A stretch of DNA of 64,000 bases from Hymenobacter sp. BT559. Its GTDB lineage: Bacteria > Bacteroidota > Bacteroidia > Cytophagales > Hymenobacteraceae. Positions within the stretch are counted from its first letter, which is position 1. Each line of letters begins with the position of its first letter. Positions 9,976 to 18,627 of the stretch are shown piece by piece. The stretch is from assembly GCF_017571525.1 (NCBI RefSeq), contig NZ_JAGETY010000005.1:248001-312000 (forward strand). The letters are read 5' to 3'. The notes beneath the pieces are model-generated. The model did not search any database, was not told where the DNA came from, and saw only the letters and a program-made list of their open reading frames with translations. The translations under genes were made by a program, and so were the position numbers.

Positions 9976-11277
9976 CTAGGCCGGCTCGGGCACGGTGCCG
10001 CCTGCCACTACCGTCAGCATATCGGCCGGGCTGAGGTAGGTGCGGGCCAGGGCTTGCAGCTCTTCGGCGGTGGCGGCCTGGGTGCGGCGCACCAGTTCGG
10101 CGTAGTAGTCGGGGCGCAGGCCTTGCAGCACCACGTAGCGGTAGCGGTCGGCCTGCTCAAATACGGTGGCCGTTTCGCCCAGCAGCTTGCCCAGGGTGTA
10201 GTTTTTTACGGTTTCGAGCTCGTCGTCGCCCAGCGGCTCATTTTGCAGGCGGGTCAGCTCGTAAGCAATTTCCTGGCGGGTGGCATCGGCCTGCTCGCCG
10301 TTTACGTCAGTGCCGATAACTAGGGAGGCCGCCTGCTCACGGGCCACTACGCTGGCATGGATGCCATAGGTGAAACCCTTGTCTTCCCGAATGTTACGCA
10401 TCAGGCGCGAGCCGAAATAGCCCCCTAGCACCTTCACCAGCAGCAGCAGCTCGGGCGTCTGGGCCTCGGTGAGCGCGGGCCAGCGGCGCCCCACGCGCAA
10501 CGAGGCCTGAATGCTGCCCTCTACCCGCACCGTAACCAGGCTGGCCGCTGCGGCCGGGGCCTGGGCGGCCACGAGCCCGCCAGCTTCGGCCAAGGGGCTA
10601 GCGGCCGGTTGCCACTGCCCCAGGCCGCTGGCTACGGCATCGGCTACCGCTGCTACGTCGCCGCTCAGAAAAATTTCGGCCCCGGCCGGCGCGTAAGCGG
10701 CGGCGTGAAAGGCCCGCAGCTCGGCCGCGGTGAGTTGGCTAAAGGAGTTTTCGTCGAAAGGCCGGCCGTAGGCCGAATCTTCGCCAAACAGCTGGCGGTT
10801 CAGCTCTTCGCTAGCCCGGTAGCTAGTTTTCTGGCGCTCGACGCGCATATTCTGGCCAATGCGCTGCTGGGTTTGGCGCAGCTCTTCTTCCGGAAAGCTG
10901 GGGGCCGCCAGCACCTCCTGCACCAGCGGCAGCAAGGTGGGCAGGTGGCGGGCCAGGCAGTAGAGCGTGAGCGTGGCGCGGTCGGGGCCGGCCTCGCAGT
11001 CGAGCGAGGCGCCATAAAAGGCCACCATATCGGCTATCTCGCGGGCCGAGCGGGTGGCAGTGCCCTCGGTGAGCATGCGAGCGGCTAGCTGCGCCAGGCC
11101 GGGCTGGGGCTCCTGGCGCTTGCCAGCGGGCAGCACCACTTGCAGGCGCAGCACGGGCTGGGCATCGTGGGCCAGCAGGTGCAGGCGGGCGCCGTTGGGC
11201 AGGTGCTGCACCGTGGGCATGGGCAGCACGAGCTGGGTGAGCGGAAATGTAGGCGGAGGCTGAAGGCGGTTGAGCAC
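9976..11277 (-). CDS. M16-family peptidase homologue without the zinc motif
   Basis: A 433-residue, two-lobed pitrilysin-type protein. Where active members carry HxxEH, this one reads GLAQLAARMLTEGT (residues 60-73), with Gln63 and Arg67 in place of the zinc histidines, so it should not bind catalytic zinc. The C-terminal lobe keeps the substrate-binding arginine/tyrosine block SRLMRNIREDKGFTYGIHAS. In two-subunit M16B peptidases one partner has HxxEH and the other has the R/Y motif; this is the R/Y type. No active partner is in the window. No signal peptide is obvious. Confidence 0.82.
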   Translation of the reverse strand: MLNRLQPPPTFPLTQLVLPMPTVQHLPNGARLHLLAHDAQPVLRLQVVLPAGKRQEPQPGLAQLAARMLTEGTATRSAREIADMVAFYGASLDCEAGPDRATLTLYCLARHLPTLLPLVQEVLAAPSFPEEELRQTQQRIGQNMRVERQKTSYRASEELNRQLFGEDSAYGRPFDENSFSQLTAAELRAFHAAAYAPAGAEIFLSGDVAAVADAVASGLGQWQPAASPLAEAGGLVAAQAPAAAASLVTVRVEGSIQASLRVGRRWPALTEAQTPELLLLVKVLGGYFGSRLMRNIREDKGFTYGIHASVVAREQAASLVIGTDVNGEQADATRQEIAYELTRLQNEPLGDDELETVKNYTLGKLLGETATVFEQADRYRYVVLQGLRPDYYAELVRRTQAATAEELQALARTYLSPADMLTVVAGGTVPEPA

Positions 11278-11323
11278 GGAGAGTAGGGAAGAGGTAGCGG
11301 CTGGTAGCTAGTAAAATATAAAG

Positions 11324-11422
11324 AACGTCATGCTGAGCTTGCGAAGCCTCTCGTTCGCATCGTTAGAGGGGATACCCCTAGCGGTGCGAGCGAGAGGCTC
11401 CTCTTCGCTCAGCATGACGTTC
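11324..11422. repeat. Dispersed palindromic repeat, GTCATGCTGAGC type
   Basis: Arms GAACGTCATGCTGAGC and GCTCAGCATGACGTTC enclose a second inverted pair (GCCTCTCGTTCGCA and TGCGAGCGAGAGGC). It lies upstream of the M16 gene and downstream of porV, and its outer arms are shared with the elements at 6185, 25470 and 53277. Confidence 0.85.
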
Positions 11423-11445
11423 AATAAACGCGGCTGACGGCAGTT

Positions 11446-12672
11446 TTAATTCGGCAGCGTGCCCTGAGTGCCGCCGGCGCCCTTCTCGTCGAAGGCATCG
11501 GCCAGCTTGTTCAGGTTGAAGTGCAAGGATACCCGGATGGTATTGGCAACGGGGTTGGCCTGCGAATTGGGCACTAGGTATGTGCCATCAATACCGAATA
11601 CCGACAGGCGTGCGCCCAGGCCAAAGCTCAGGTACTGGCGGTCACCAGTATGCGGGTTTTCGTAGAAATAGCCCACGCGGGCTGCGATGGTGTTGTTGTA
11701 CCAGTATTCGAGGCCGGTGTGCAGGTTAATTTGCTGCAGCTCGCCCTTGAAGCCGCCCGGCGCATCGTGGAAGGAGCTGAAGATGCCCGAAACGATACCC
11801 TGCTGCTGGCGCTCGATGTTAGTTTGCTTTACCCGGTTTACCTGGGTAATATCTTGGTTGTTGTAGGGGTCTTCGTAGTACGGCGATGGTACCAGGAGCT
11901 TGGTAGCGTCAAATGCCAACGTGATTTTATTGTAGGGGTCTATTTCGCGGGTAAGGGCCGTGCCCAGGCGCAGCTGCGTGGGCAAAAAGCTGGCATTCTG
12001 CGGGTCGGCATATACCATCTTATTGCCCAGGTTCGTAACGGCGGCGCCAAAAGCCAGGTTATACACCCCCGTACCGATGGTGGCATCCTTGCTGTAATAA
12101 ACCCCCAGGTCGGCGGCAAACGAATTGCCAGCCTGCGCGTCGTTGCCCGGCGTATTGCCCACAAGGTTTGAGCGCACGTAGCGAGCCGAGATGCCCAGGC
12201 CAAAGTTTTCGCCCAGCTTCTGGCCATACGACATCGTAAAGGCGTACTCCTTTGGGTTGAACGTGCCGGTAGGCAGGTTGCTGCCATCGCGGTAGTCAAT
12301 CTGCCCCAGGCTGAAGTACATGAGCGAAGCCGCAATGGCCCCGCGCTCGCCCACCTTGCCGTAGCCCGAGAGGTAGCTCAGGCTCATGTCGTCGGTAATC
12401 TGACGCAGCCAGGGGGAGTAGGAGGGCGACACCGCATACTTATAATTTACAAAGCCCAGCTTGCCGGGGTTGTAGAAGGCGGCGTTGGCATCGGGTGAGG
12501 TGGCCACCCCGGCATCGCCGAGTGCTGCGCCCCGGGCATCGGGGCTGAGCATCAGAATGGGGACCGCGGTAGTAGTGGTGTGCGTTTGGGCGTTGGCTAC
12601 CTGGGCTAGCGCGGCCGGCGCGGCCAGTGCTAGCAGTGCCGACGTTACGCCTAGCGTACGAAAAAAGGGCAT
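11446..12672 (-). CDS. porV: Type IX secretion outer-membrane protein PorV
   Basis: PorV (LptO) is the FadL-like barrel that shuttles type IX cargo from the translocon to the PorU sortase. The 408-residue protein has a signal peptide ending ALAQ, then the characteristic block TAVPILMLSPDARGAALGDAGVATSPDANAAFYNPGKLGF, and repeated barrel strands through SLHFNLNKLADAF. It lies immediately downstream of porU on the same strand (118-base gap), the usual porU-porV order. I see no convincing promoter in the gap, so they may be co-transcribed. Confidence 0.95.
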   Translation of the reverse strand: MPFFRTLGVTSALLALAAPAALAQVANAQTHTTTTAVPILMLSPDARGAALGDAGVATSPDANAAFYNPGKLGFVNYKYAVSPSYSPWLRQITDDMSLSYLSGYGKVGERGAIAASLMYFSLGQIDYRDGSNLPTGTFNPKEYAFTMSYGQKLGENFGLGISARYVRSNLVGNTPGNDAQAGNSFAADLGVYYSKDATIGTGVYNLAFGAAVTNLGNKMVYADPQNASFLPTQLRLGTALTREIDPYNKITLAFDATKLLVPSPYYEDPYNNQDITQVNRVKQTNIERQQQGIVSGIFSSFHDAPGGFKGELQQINLHTGLEYWYNNTIAARVGYFYENPHTGDRQYLSFGLGARLSVFGIDGTYLVPNSQANPVANTIRVSLHFNLNKLADAFDEKGAGGTQGTLPN

Positions 12673-12790
12673 AAGGTTTGGTAAAAGACTAGTTATAAGA
12701 GAATTGGTGCCCAGGAAAGGGTTGCAAAATACAGAAAAAAGAATGGGCCGACGGACAAATAAACCGCATGCAAAACCAACGGCGCGCGGC

Positions 12791-15700
12791 TTAGTTCAGC
12801 AAAACTAGTTTCTCAAACTTAGTAGCGGCCTGGCCGTCGGGGGTGCGCACGCTTACGCGGTACACATACACGCCCCGGGCCAGCTGGTCGTTGTAGTCGT
12901 CGCGGCCGTTCCAGGTCAGCGAGGCATCTTGCAATGTGCTGGGTACGTGGCTGGTGCTGGCCGCAATAGTGGTGCGTAAGGTCTTGACCAGGCGGCCCGC
13001 CACCGTAAATATCTGCACCTGCACGTCGAGCTCCGAGCCCGGCCGCGACTGGTCAAAATGAAACGTGGTGATGTTGCTGAACGGGTTCGGGTAGTTCAGC
13101 ACGTGGTCGAGGGCTAGCTGAGCCGATTGCTCCGCAATAAAGTCAATCGTTCCTTCTGCCGAATTATTGTAGGTATCCCAGGCTTTTAAGCGAATTGTGT
13201 GCGGGCCGGGGGCCAGGTCTTTGTACAGGTAGCGCACCCGCCCCGACATAAAATTGTCAACATCAGCAGCATAAGAGTCATTTACGGTCACAACTTTATT
13301 CGGGTCATTGTCGAGCGTGGCGGTAATATCATGCCCAATGCCGGCACTCGAGGTATTGATGCCCGACTTGTCGGTGAGGTGGGCGATAAGCAGCGGGCTC
13401 AGCCCCGTGACACCACCCGAGACAAACGTTTCGTCGGTCATAAAAAGCTGCACCACCGGCGGGGTGGTGTCGCCGGGGGCCGTGCGCGAGGCCCCGCCCA
13501 CCAGGGCCGGCTGGTAGCCCTGGGCATCGACCTGGTGGCCCATATCCTGGGCGTAGAGGCTTATCTTGCCCTGGCCCACATTGTAGGCAATATCCTTGGG
13601 CACCACAAACCTGACTGAGAAGCGGCCGCCCGTAACGGTGGCCTGCCCGCCATAAATCACGTTCTCCTGCGTCTCGACCGGCACCTTTGCCGAGCCCTGG
13701 TCGCCGAGTGTGGTCACGGTTACGGGCTTGTCGAAAATTGTAATGTCGGCCGTGCCGCCGAAAGCAGCGTTCAGCACTCCGGCATTTTCGATATGGCCGC
13801 TCAGGCGCACCTGCGCCAGGGCCTGTAGGGTATCGGCTGTGGCAAAGGTATGGGCTTTCTTGAGGTCTACCTTTATCGAATCGAGCACCACGCGCTGGCT
13901 AGGGTAGGCCAGGCGGGTGGTGGGGTCGGCCAGCAGCGTGTAGTTGCGGTTGTTGAGGTCGCCGCTGGGCGACTGGTTTTTGGCCGTACCGGCGGCAAAG
14001 CCCAGGTAGGGGAGGGTGCCGGCAGCATTGCGGGCTAGCGCCTGGGTATAAAAATTGTTGACTACCTGCGTGTTGAAGTTGGAATAGACGACCCGGGTAG
14101 TCGTAAACAGCCCGACCGCCCCGCCGGTGGCATTGTCGGTAAGCACCTGCTCGCCGGCCGAAGTCAGGTCGGGGTTGTCGTAGGTGCTCAGGTCGCAGGT
14201 GCCGGTTACGAAGAAGGTGAGCCGGTTCTGGTTGTGCAGCGCCAGCAGCGAGGCGCGGGTAATAAGCTGCTCATCGGCCAGGTAGTTGGGGCTGCCGTGC
14301 CCCGTGTAGCCCACCAGCAGCGAGCCCTGCTCGATGGCCTCATCGATGGCGGCTACGGCGGCCGGCGACCGCTGCCCCGCCGCTACACTTATCTGCGGGA
14401 AGAGGTCGAGGTAGTCCTTCTGCAGGTTGTAGGCCGGCTCGGCCCGCTTGATAGTGGCGGCGAAAATCGTTTCCGACTCGGTAACGAACTCGTTGGTTTT
14501 CTCGGCATCGGTGTCGTCGGCGGTGAGCATGATGCGGTTGCGCCACTTGCCAAAGCTGGCCGGCGAGTCGTAGGCAATGAGCTTATCAACTACCTGCCGA
14601 GCCTGGCTATCGTCGGTGCGCTGGCCCACCACCGTGCGCACCGGCAGGCGCCCGATGCCGATGTCGGTAGCCTCAAACGTAGAATTGTACGTTTCGAGCC
14701 ATTCGCCTTCGCTGTCGTCGAGCAGCCCGTAGTAATCTTCTGACGAATAGCTGCTTTCGCCCTCTAGGTTGCTGCGCCCACTGTACTGCTGCACTGGCAA
14801 AAACGACTCGCGCGACTCATAGGTCGGCACGAAGTTCTGGTTGGCCGCGTCGGGGTTGTTACTGGTGGTGAAGGGTCGGCGGCTAGCCCACCACGCGGGC
14901 TCCTGGGCCCCGTCGTTGTAGGGCGAAGCCTTGTAGTCGTACGAGGCATCGCCAAAGAGCAGCAGGTAGTTGCGGCGGCTAGTGGGGTCGGGGTTGCGGT
15001 CATACACCTGCTTCATCAGGTCGCGGATGGCGGTGACATCCTGCGCGCCCGAGCTGTACTCGTTGTACACCTCCTTGGTCGTCACCACGGCCACCTGCAG
15101 GTTGTTGTAGTCGCGGCGGTGCTGGGCCAGGCGCTCGGCCTGCGCCCGGAAGGGCGGGTAGGTCACAATCACCAAATCCAACTTACCGTCTTTGTTGAGC
15201 GCGTGCAGGTTCTGATTAGCTACCCGGCCAAAAAGCCGGGGCGCCTCGAAGGTGCCGCCCGGCTGCACGGCCACAAACTCGCGCACCGAGTCGGTGTAGG
15301 CCAGGAAGTTGCCGCTGGCGTCGAGCGCCTGGCCTAGCGGGCGGCGCGGGTTCGTCACGTCCCAGACCTGTGCCCCGCTGGCATTAGCCAGGGTGAAGGT
15401 GCCCACGGTGCCCGCGCCGCGCTGGTAGTTCAAGGAATTAAACTCTAGGTAAGCCCCGCTGAGGCGCAGCTGACGCTTCACGACCAGCTCCAGGTAGTCG
15501 AGGTAGCCGGTGCCGCTAGGGTCGATGGAAGAGAATGCCACCGTCACCTTTGGGTCGGCAAGGCCAGCCGGGGTAAGCGTGGTGAAGGTGCGAAAATCAT
15601 TGACCGCTACGCTATTGAACGAGCCCGCGGGTAGCCCCGGCAGCGACTGGCTGCCTAGCTGCGTGCCGCCCAGCGAGGTAGTAAAGGTGCTGCCTTGCAA

Positions 15701-16897
15701 AGCCGTGCTGGCCACCGCTACGGTCAGGCGCAGGGTGTCGCCGGCCACGAGGTCGGCCAGGGGCGGGTAGCCATCGGCGCTGAACGTAAAGTCGCGCGTG
15801 GGATTGGTACTGTTGGTAAAGGACTCGCCCAGCCAGCGCCGGCCCGAGCGCAGCACATTCACGAGGTCGTGCTCGTAGAAGCGCCGGTCCAGAAACGTAG
15901 TAATGGCCGCGCCGGTGGGCGTTCCGCTAGGGCCCGCCGCCGTGGCAATGCGCCGCCCGGTGGTGCTGCCCACCCGCACAAAGTAGTAGGCCGTGTCGGA
16001 ATAAATGTTGTTGATGTGCTTCCAGCGGCCACCCTCGCCCAGCAGTCCATACAGGCCCGGCTGCCCTAGCGTGGCCGCCCGCGCCGGCTGGCTGGGGCGC
16101 CAGGTGTGCGGCCCCTTCGCATAAAACAGGAAGTACTCGTTGGCATCGAAGGTAGCGTCGTTGTTGCCGACGAAGAGGATGTTGTTCTCCACCAGGTCGT
16201 CGGGGCGTGGCGCCGCGTTGGCTTGGGGCAGCAAGCCAGTCGCGTTGCCGTAGAGCTGCACACGGTGCGGGTCGAGGCTAGCCACGGGCAGGCCGAGGTT
16301 TTTAAGCGCCGTCTGGTCGAGCTTGTAGACACCGCTTCGCGGCACCCCGATTTTAAACCAGTCGCCGCTGCTCAGCACCGACGTATCGAGGTGATTGCGG
16401 GCGGTGGTGCGGGCCGTAGCAGCCGGGCTAGCTGCCGTTTGATAAGCATAGCTGAACGACAGCAGCCGCTCGGCCTGGCCGGTCTGCGGGTTGCGGCGCA
16501 CCGGCTGAATGAGCACATAGGAGTAGGCCCGGCGTGCCTCGGTGCCGGTGCGCAGCTGCACAACTGGCGTGGCCGGTAAGGGCGTAGTACCGAGCAGCTT
16601 CGCGTCGGCCGCCGGAAACGGCTCATACGCGGCATCGCGTAGCTCGCCGCTGGCCACGGTGCCGACTAGCCGCAGGGTATAAGTGCCGATAGGCTGATTT
16701 ATGCCGTGGTAGGCCCCCAGGAAGCTGGGCACGCGGCGTGGCTCCGCGTCGAGGCCGGCGGCGGGGTTGCGCAGGCTGGCGTAGGTGGTCCAGCTCAAAG
16801 TCACGGACACCGTTTGCGCGCTGCTGCTCTGGGCGCGGGCGGGCAGCACGAGGCTAGCCAGCACCCCCAGCAACAGCATCGAGAAAAGGTTTCGCAT
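12791..16897 (-). CDS. porU: Type IX secretion system sortase PorU
   Basis: Cell-surface gingipain-like cysteine peptidase that cleaves the C-terminal sorting domain of type IX cargo and attaches it to A-LPS. The start MRNLFSMLLLGVLASLVLPARAQ at 16897 gives a clean signal peptide; the longer frame to 16969 is rejected. Of 1368 residues, the catalytic pair is His867 in GYTGHGSPN and Cys901 in VTGTCDLSTYD, 34 apart as in gingipains. The C-terminus (NYPNPFSNITTFHF ... GVYVYRVSVRT ... KFEKLVLLN) is itself a sorting-domain-like fold, as in known PorU proteins. A -7 element lies at 16931-16938. Confidence 0.95.
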   Translation of the reverse strand: MRNLFSMLLLGVLASLVLPARAQSSSAQTVSVTLSWTTYASLRNPAAGLDAEPRRVPSFLGAYHGINQPIGTYTLRLVGTVASGELRDAAYEPFPAADAKLLGTTPLPATPVVQLRTGTEARRAYSYVLIQPVRRNPQTGQAERLLSFSYAYQTAASPAATARTTARNHLDTSVLSSGDWFKIGVPRSGVYKLDQTALKNLGLPVASLDPHRVQLYGNATGLLPQANAAPRPDDLVENNILFVGNNDATFDANEYFLFYAKGPHTWRPSQPARAATLGQPGLYGLLGEGGRWKHINNIYSDTAYYFVRVGSTTGRRIATAAGPSGTPTGAAITTFLDRRFYEHDLVNVLRSGRRWLGESFTNSTNPTRDFTFSADGYPPLADLVAGDTLRLTVAVASTALQGSTFTTSLGGTQLGSQSLPGLPAGSFNSVAVNDFRTFTTLTPAGLADPKVTVAFSSIDPSGTGYLDYLELVVKRQLRLSGAYLEFNSLNYQRGAGTVGTFTLANASGAQVWDVTNPRRPLGQALDASGNFLAYTDSVREFVAVQPGGTFEAPRLFGRVANQNLHALNKDGKLDLVIVTYPPFRAQAERLAQHRRDYNNLQVAVVTTKEVYNEYSSGAQDVTAIRDLMKQVYDRNPDPTSRRNYLLLFGDASYDYKASPYNDGAQEPAWWASRRPFTTSNNPDAANQNFVPTYESRESFLPVQQYSGRSNLEGESSYSSEDYYGLLDDSEGEWLETYNSTFEATDIGIGRLPVRTVVGQRTDDSQARQVVDKLIAYDSPASFGKWRNRIMLTADDTDAEKTNEFVTESETIFAATIKRAEPAYNLQKDYLDLFPQISVAAGQRSPAAVAAIDEAIEQGSLLVGYTGHGSPNYLADEQLITRASLLALHNQNRLTFFVTGTCDLSTYDNPDLTSAGEQVLTDNATGGAVGLFTTTRVVYSNFNTQVVNNFYTQALARNAAGTLPYLGFAAGTAKNQSPSGDLNNRNYTLLADPTTRLAYPSQRVVLDSIKVDLKKAHTFATADTLQALAQVRLSGHIENAGVLNAAFGGTADITIFDKPVTVTTLGDQGSAKVPVETQENVIYGGQATVTGGRFSVRFVVPKDIAYNVGQGKISLYAQDMGHQVDAQGYQPALVGGASRTAPGDTTPPVVQLFMTDETFVSGGVTGLSPLLIAHLTDKSGINTSSAGIGHDITATLDNDPNKVVTVNDSYAADVDNFMSGRVRYLYKDLAPGPHTIRLKAWDTYNNSAEGTIDFIAEQSAQLALDHVLNYPNPFSNITTFHFDQSRPGSELDVQVQIFTVAGRLVKTLRTTIAASTSHVPSTLQDASLTWNGRDDYNDQLARGVYVYRVSVRTPDGQAATKFEKLVLLN

Positions 16898-16930
16898 AAG
16901 TACAACCTGCTTAGGCCCGCGGGCGCTCTT

Positions 16931-16938
16931 CAAAAATA
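16931..16938 (-). promoter_or_regulatory. Promoter -7 element upstream of porU
   Basis: TATTTTTG on the minus strand fits TAnnTTTG and lies 33 bases before the porU ATG at 16897, supporting that start and a porU-porV transcript. Confidence 0.55.
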
Positions 16939-16987
16939 CGCCGCCGGGCGCGCATTCCTGCACTGGCAACCTGCACGGTGGCCCAGC

Positions 16988-17773
16988 TTATTGCGGCGCT
17001 GTGGGGCTAGCCTCCAGACCGTCGCGGCTGCGCACCCGGCCCGGCACCGACATGAGCACGTAAATCAGCACCGCCAGCGGAATGCCCGCTGCTCGCAGTG
17101 TACTTACCAGCACCAGCGCCAGGGCCACAAAAACAAACCGCCGCCGATTGCCCAGCCACTTCAGGTTCTTGAATTTCAGGGCAAAAAGTGGTAGCTCGGC
17201 CACCAGCAGGCCGGAGAGGAGGACGGAGAGGCCTAGCAGCAGCCAGGGGTTGAGAATGATATTCTGCACCTCAAATTGGTCGTTTGCTAGAATCAGGGGC
17301 AGCGAGGCCACTACTAGAGTACAGGCTGGTGTAGGAAGGCCGATGAACGAGGTGGTTTGACGAGTATCGTTGTTGAACTTAGCTAAACGCAGGGCCGAAA
17401 AGATGGTAATAATAAATCCACAGAATGGCAGTACAGAAGTGCCCGCGATGTGGTCCGGCGATAGCAAAGGGGAAGCTGTATTGAATAATTGACCAAGAAG
17501 TTGGCCGACAAAGCTCTGGCCCATTAATTCAAACATAATTGCTCCTGGCACCACCCCAAACGATACCATATCGGCCAGCGAATCCAAGTCCTTACCGATG
17601 GGCGACGACACGCGCAGCGCCCGCGCCAGCAGCCCGTCGAAGAAGTCGGCCACGGCGGCAATGCCCACCAGGTAGGCGCCGATTACCAGCTCGCCCCGGA
17701 AGATGAACGTGAGCGCCAGGCACCCGCATAGCAGGTTGAGGCAGGTAACGGCGTTGGGAATATGTCTTTTCAA
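16988..17773 (-). CDS. pssA: CDP-diacylglycerol-serine O-phosphatidyltransferase
   Basis: Membrane enzyme making phosphatidylserine from CDP-diacylglycerol and serine, the precursor of phosphatidylethanolamine. The 261-residue polytopic protein carries the complete CDP-alcohol phosphotransferase motif, with D43, D46-G47, A50-R51, G60, D64 and D68 in DFFDGLLARALRVSSPIGKD. The start is a TTG at 17773, chosen because MKRHIPNAVTCLNLLCGC is the canonical beginning. The central stretch at about 17330-17560 is clearly AT-richer than the flanks (see findings). The stop lies 90 bases before the porU start. Confidence 0.93.
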   Translation of the reverse strand: MKRHIPNAVTCLNLLCGCLALTFIFRGELVIGAYLVGIAAVADFFDGLLARALRVSSPIGKDLDSLADMVSFGVVPGAIMFELMGQSFVGQLLGQLFNTASPLLSPDHIAGTSVLPFCGFIITIFSALRLAKFNNDTRQTTSFIGLPTPACTLVVASLPLILANDQFEVQNIILNPWLLLGLSVLLSGLLVAELPLFALKFKNLKWLGNRRRFVFVALALVLVSTLRAAGIPLAVLIYVLMSVPGRVRSRDGLEASPTAPQ

Positions 17774-17780
17774 AATACGG

Positions 17781-17884
17781 GCATCCTGAGCACAGCGAAG
17801 GACCTTCTCACGCCCGCGCTGCTGGGGTTACTACCTGCTGACAAAAGCCGCCGTGATAAGATGCTTCCTTCGTCAGCATGACAA
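17781..17884. repeat. Chimeric palindromic repeat remnant
   Basis: The left part resembles a GCATCCTGAGC...GCGAAGGACCTTCTC repeat. The right part is AAGATGCTTCCTTCGTCAGCATGACA, matching one arm of the element at 53277. The two halves do not pair well, so it looks like a recombined or decayed copy. It lies between pssA and the MBL gene. Confidence 0.6.
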
Positions 17885-17900
17885 GAGGGTAGATAAAGAT

Positions 17901-18545
17901 TTACGTCAAAAATGGGTTGCTGCGCCGCTCGGCGCCGACGGTGGTAGCCGGGCCGTGGCCAGGATACACCACCGTTTCATCGGGCAGCGTCAAGAGTTCA
18001 TTTTTAATGCTTTGAATGAGCGTGTTATAATTGCCCCCAGGCAGGTCGGTGCGCCCGATGCTGCCTTTGAACAGCACGTCGCCGCCCACGAGCTGGCTGC
18101 CCGCCGCGTCGTAGAGCACCACGTGGCCGGGCGCGTGGCCCGGCGCAAAACGCACATGCAGCTCGCTCTCGCCCAGCTTGATAACCTGGCCGGCGGCCAG
18201 CTCGCCGGTGGGCTCCGCATGGGTATACGCCGGGAAGCCATACGGACCGGCGTAGGTGGGCACGGCGCGCAGCGTGGGCAGGTCGAGGGCGTGTAGCAGG
18301 AACGGAATGCTAGGGTACTGCTTCAGCACGAAGGCATTGCCGAGTACGTGGTCGATGTGGGCGTGGGTGTTAAGCAAATACTGCACATCCAGCTTTTCCT
18401 GCTCGATGTAGGCGCGCAGGGTTTGCTGCTCGGCCGGCGAGTAGGCGCCCGGGTCCACGATGGCCGTGGCGCGGGTGGCCTCGTCGATGAGCAGGTAAGT
18501 GTTTTCGCTGAACGCGTTGAAGGTGAAGGCGACAATCCGAAGCAT
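17901..18545 (-). CDS. MBL-fold metallohydrolase (glyoxalase II-like)
   Basis: A 214-residue metallo-beta-lactamase-fold hydrolase. The zinc motif THAHIDH gives H61, H63, D65 and H66, and further ligands sit in APGHAPGHVV and VYPGHGPAT near the end. The short form without a C-terminal extension resembles the YcbL/GloB-like group that hydrolyses thioesters such as S-lactoylglutathione or related thiols, but the substrate is not deducible. A perfect TACCTTTG promoter element begins only six bases upstream of the ATG, suggesting a leaderless transcript. It is divergent from the FAD oxidoreductase. Confidence 0.85.
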   Translation of the reverse strand: MLRIVAFTFNAFSENTYLLIDEATRATAIVDPGAYSPAEQQTLRAYIEQEKLDVQYLLNTHAHIDHVLGNAFVLKQYPSIPFLLHALDLPTLRAVPTYAGPYGFPAYTHAEPTGELAAGQVIKLGESELHVRFAPGHAPGHVVLYDAAGSQLVGGDVLFKGSIGRTDLPGGNYNTLIQSIKNELLTLPDETVVYPGHGPATTVGAERRSNPFLT

Positions 18546-18550
18546 AGCGG

Positions 18551-18558
18551 CAAAGGTA
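18551..18558 (-). promoter_or_regulatory. Promoter -7 element of the MBL gene
   Basis: TACCTTTG on the minus strand, with its last base six positions from the ATG at 18545. Transcription would start at or next to the start codon. Confidence 0.65.
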
Positions 18559-18627
18559 TTAGCCCTAGCCCATCGGCGCCGGCCTTCACCTGCCAGCCAG
18601 GGCTAGCGGCGTACTTTGCTACTGCGA

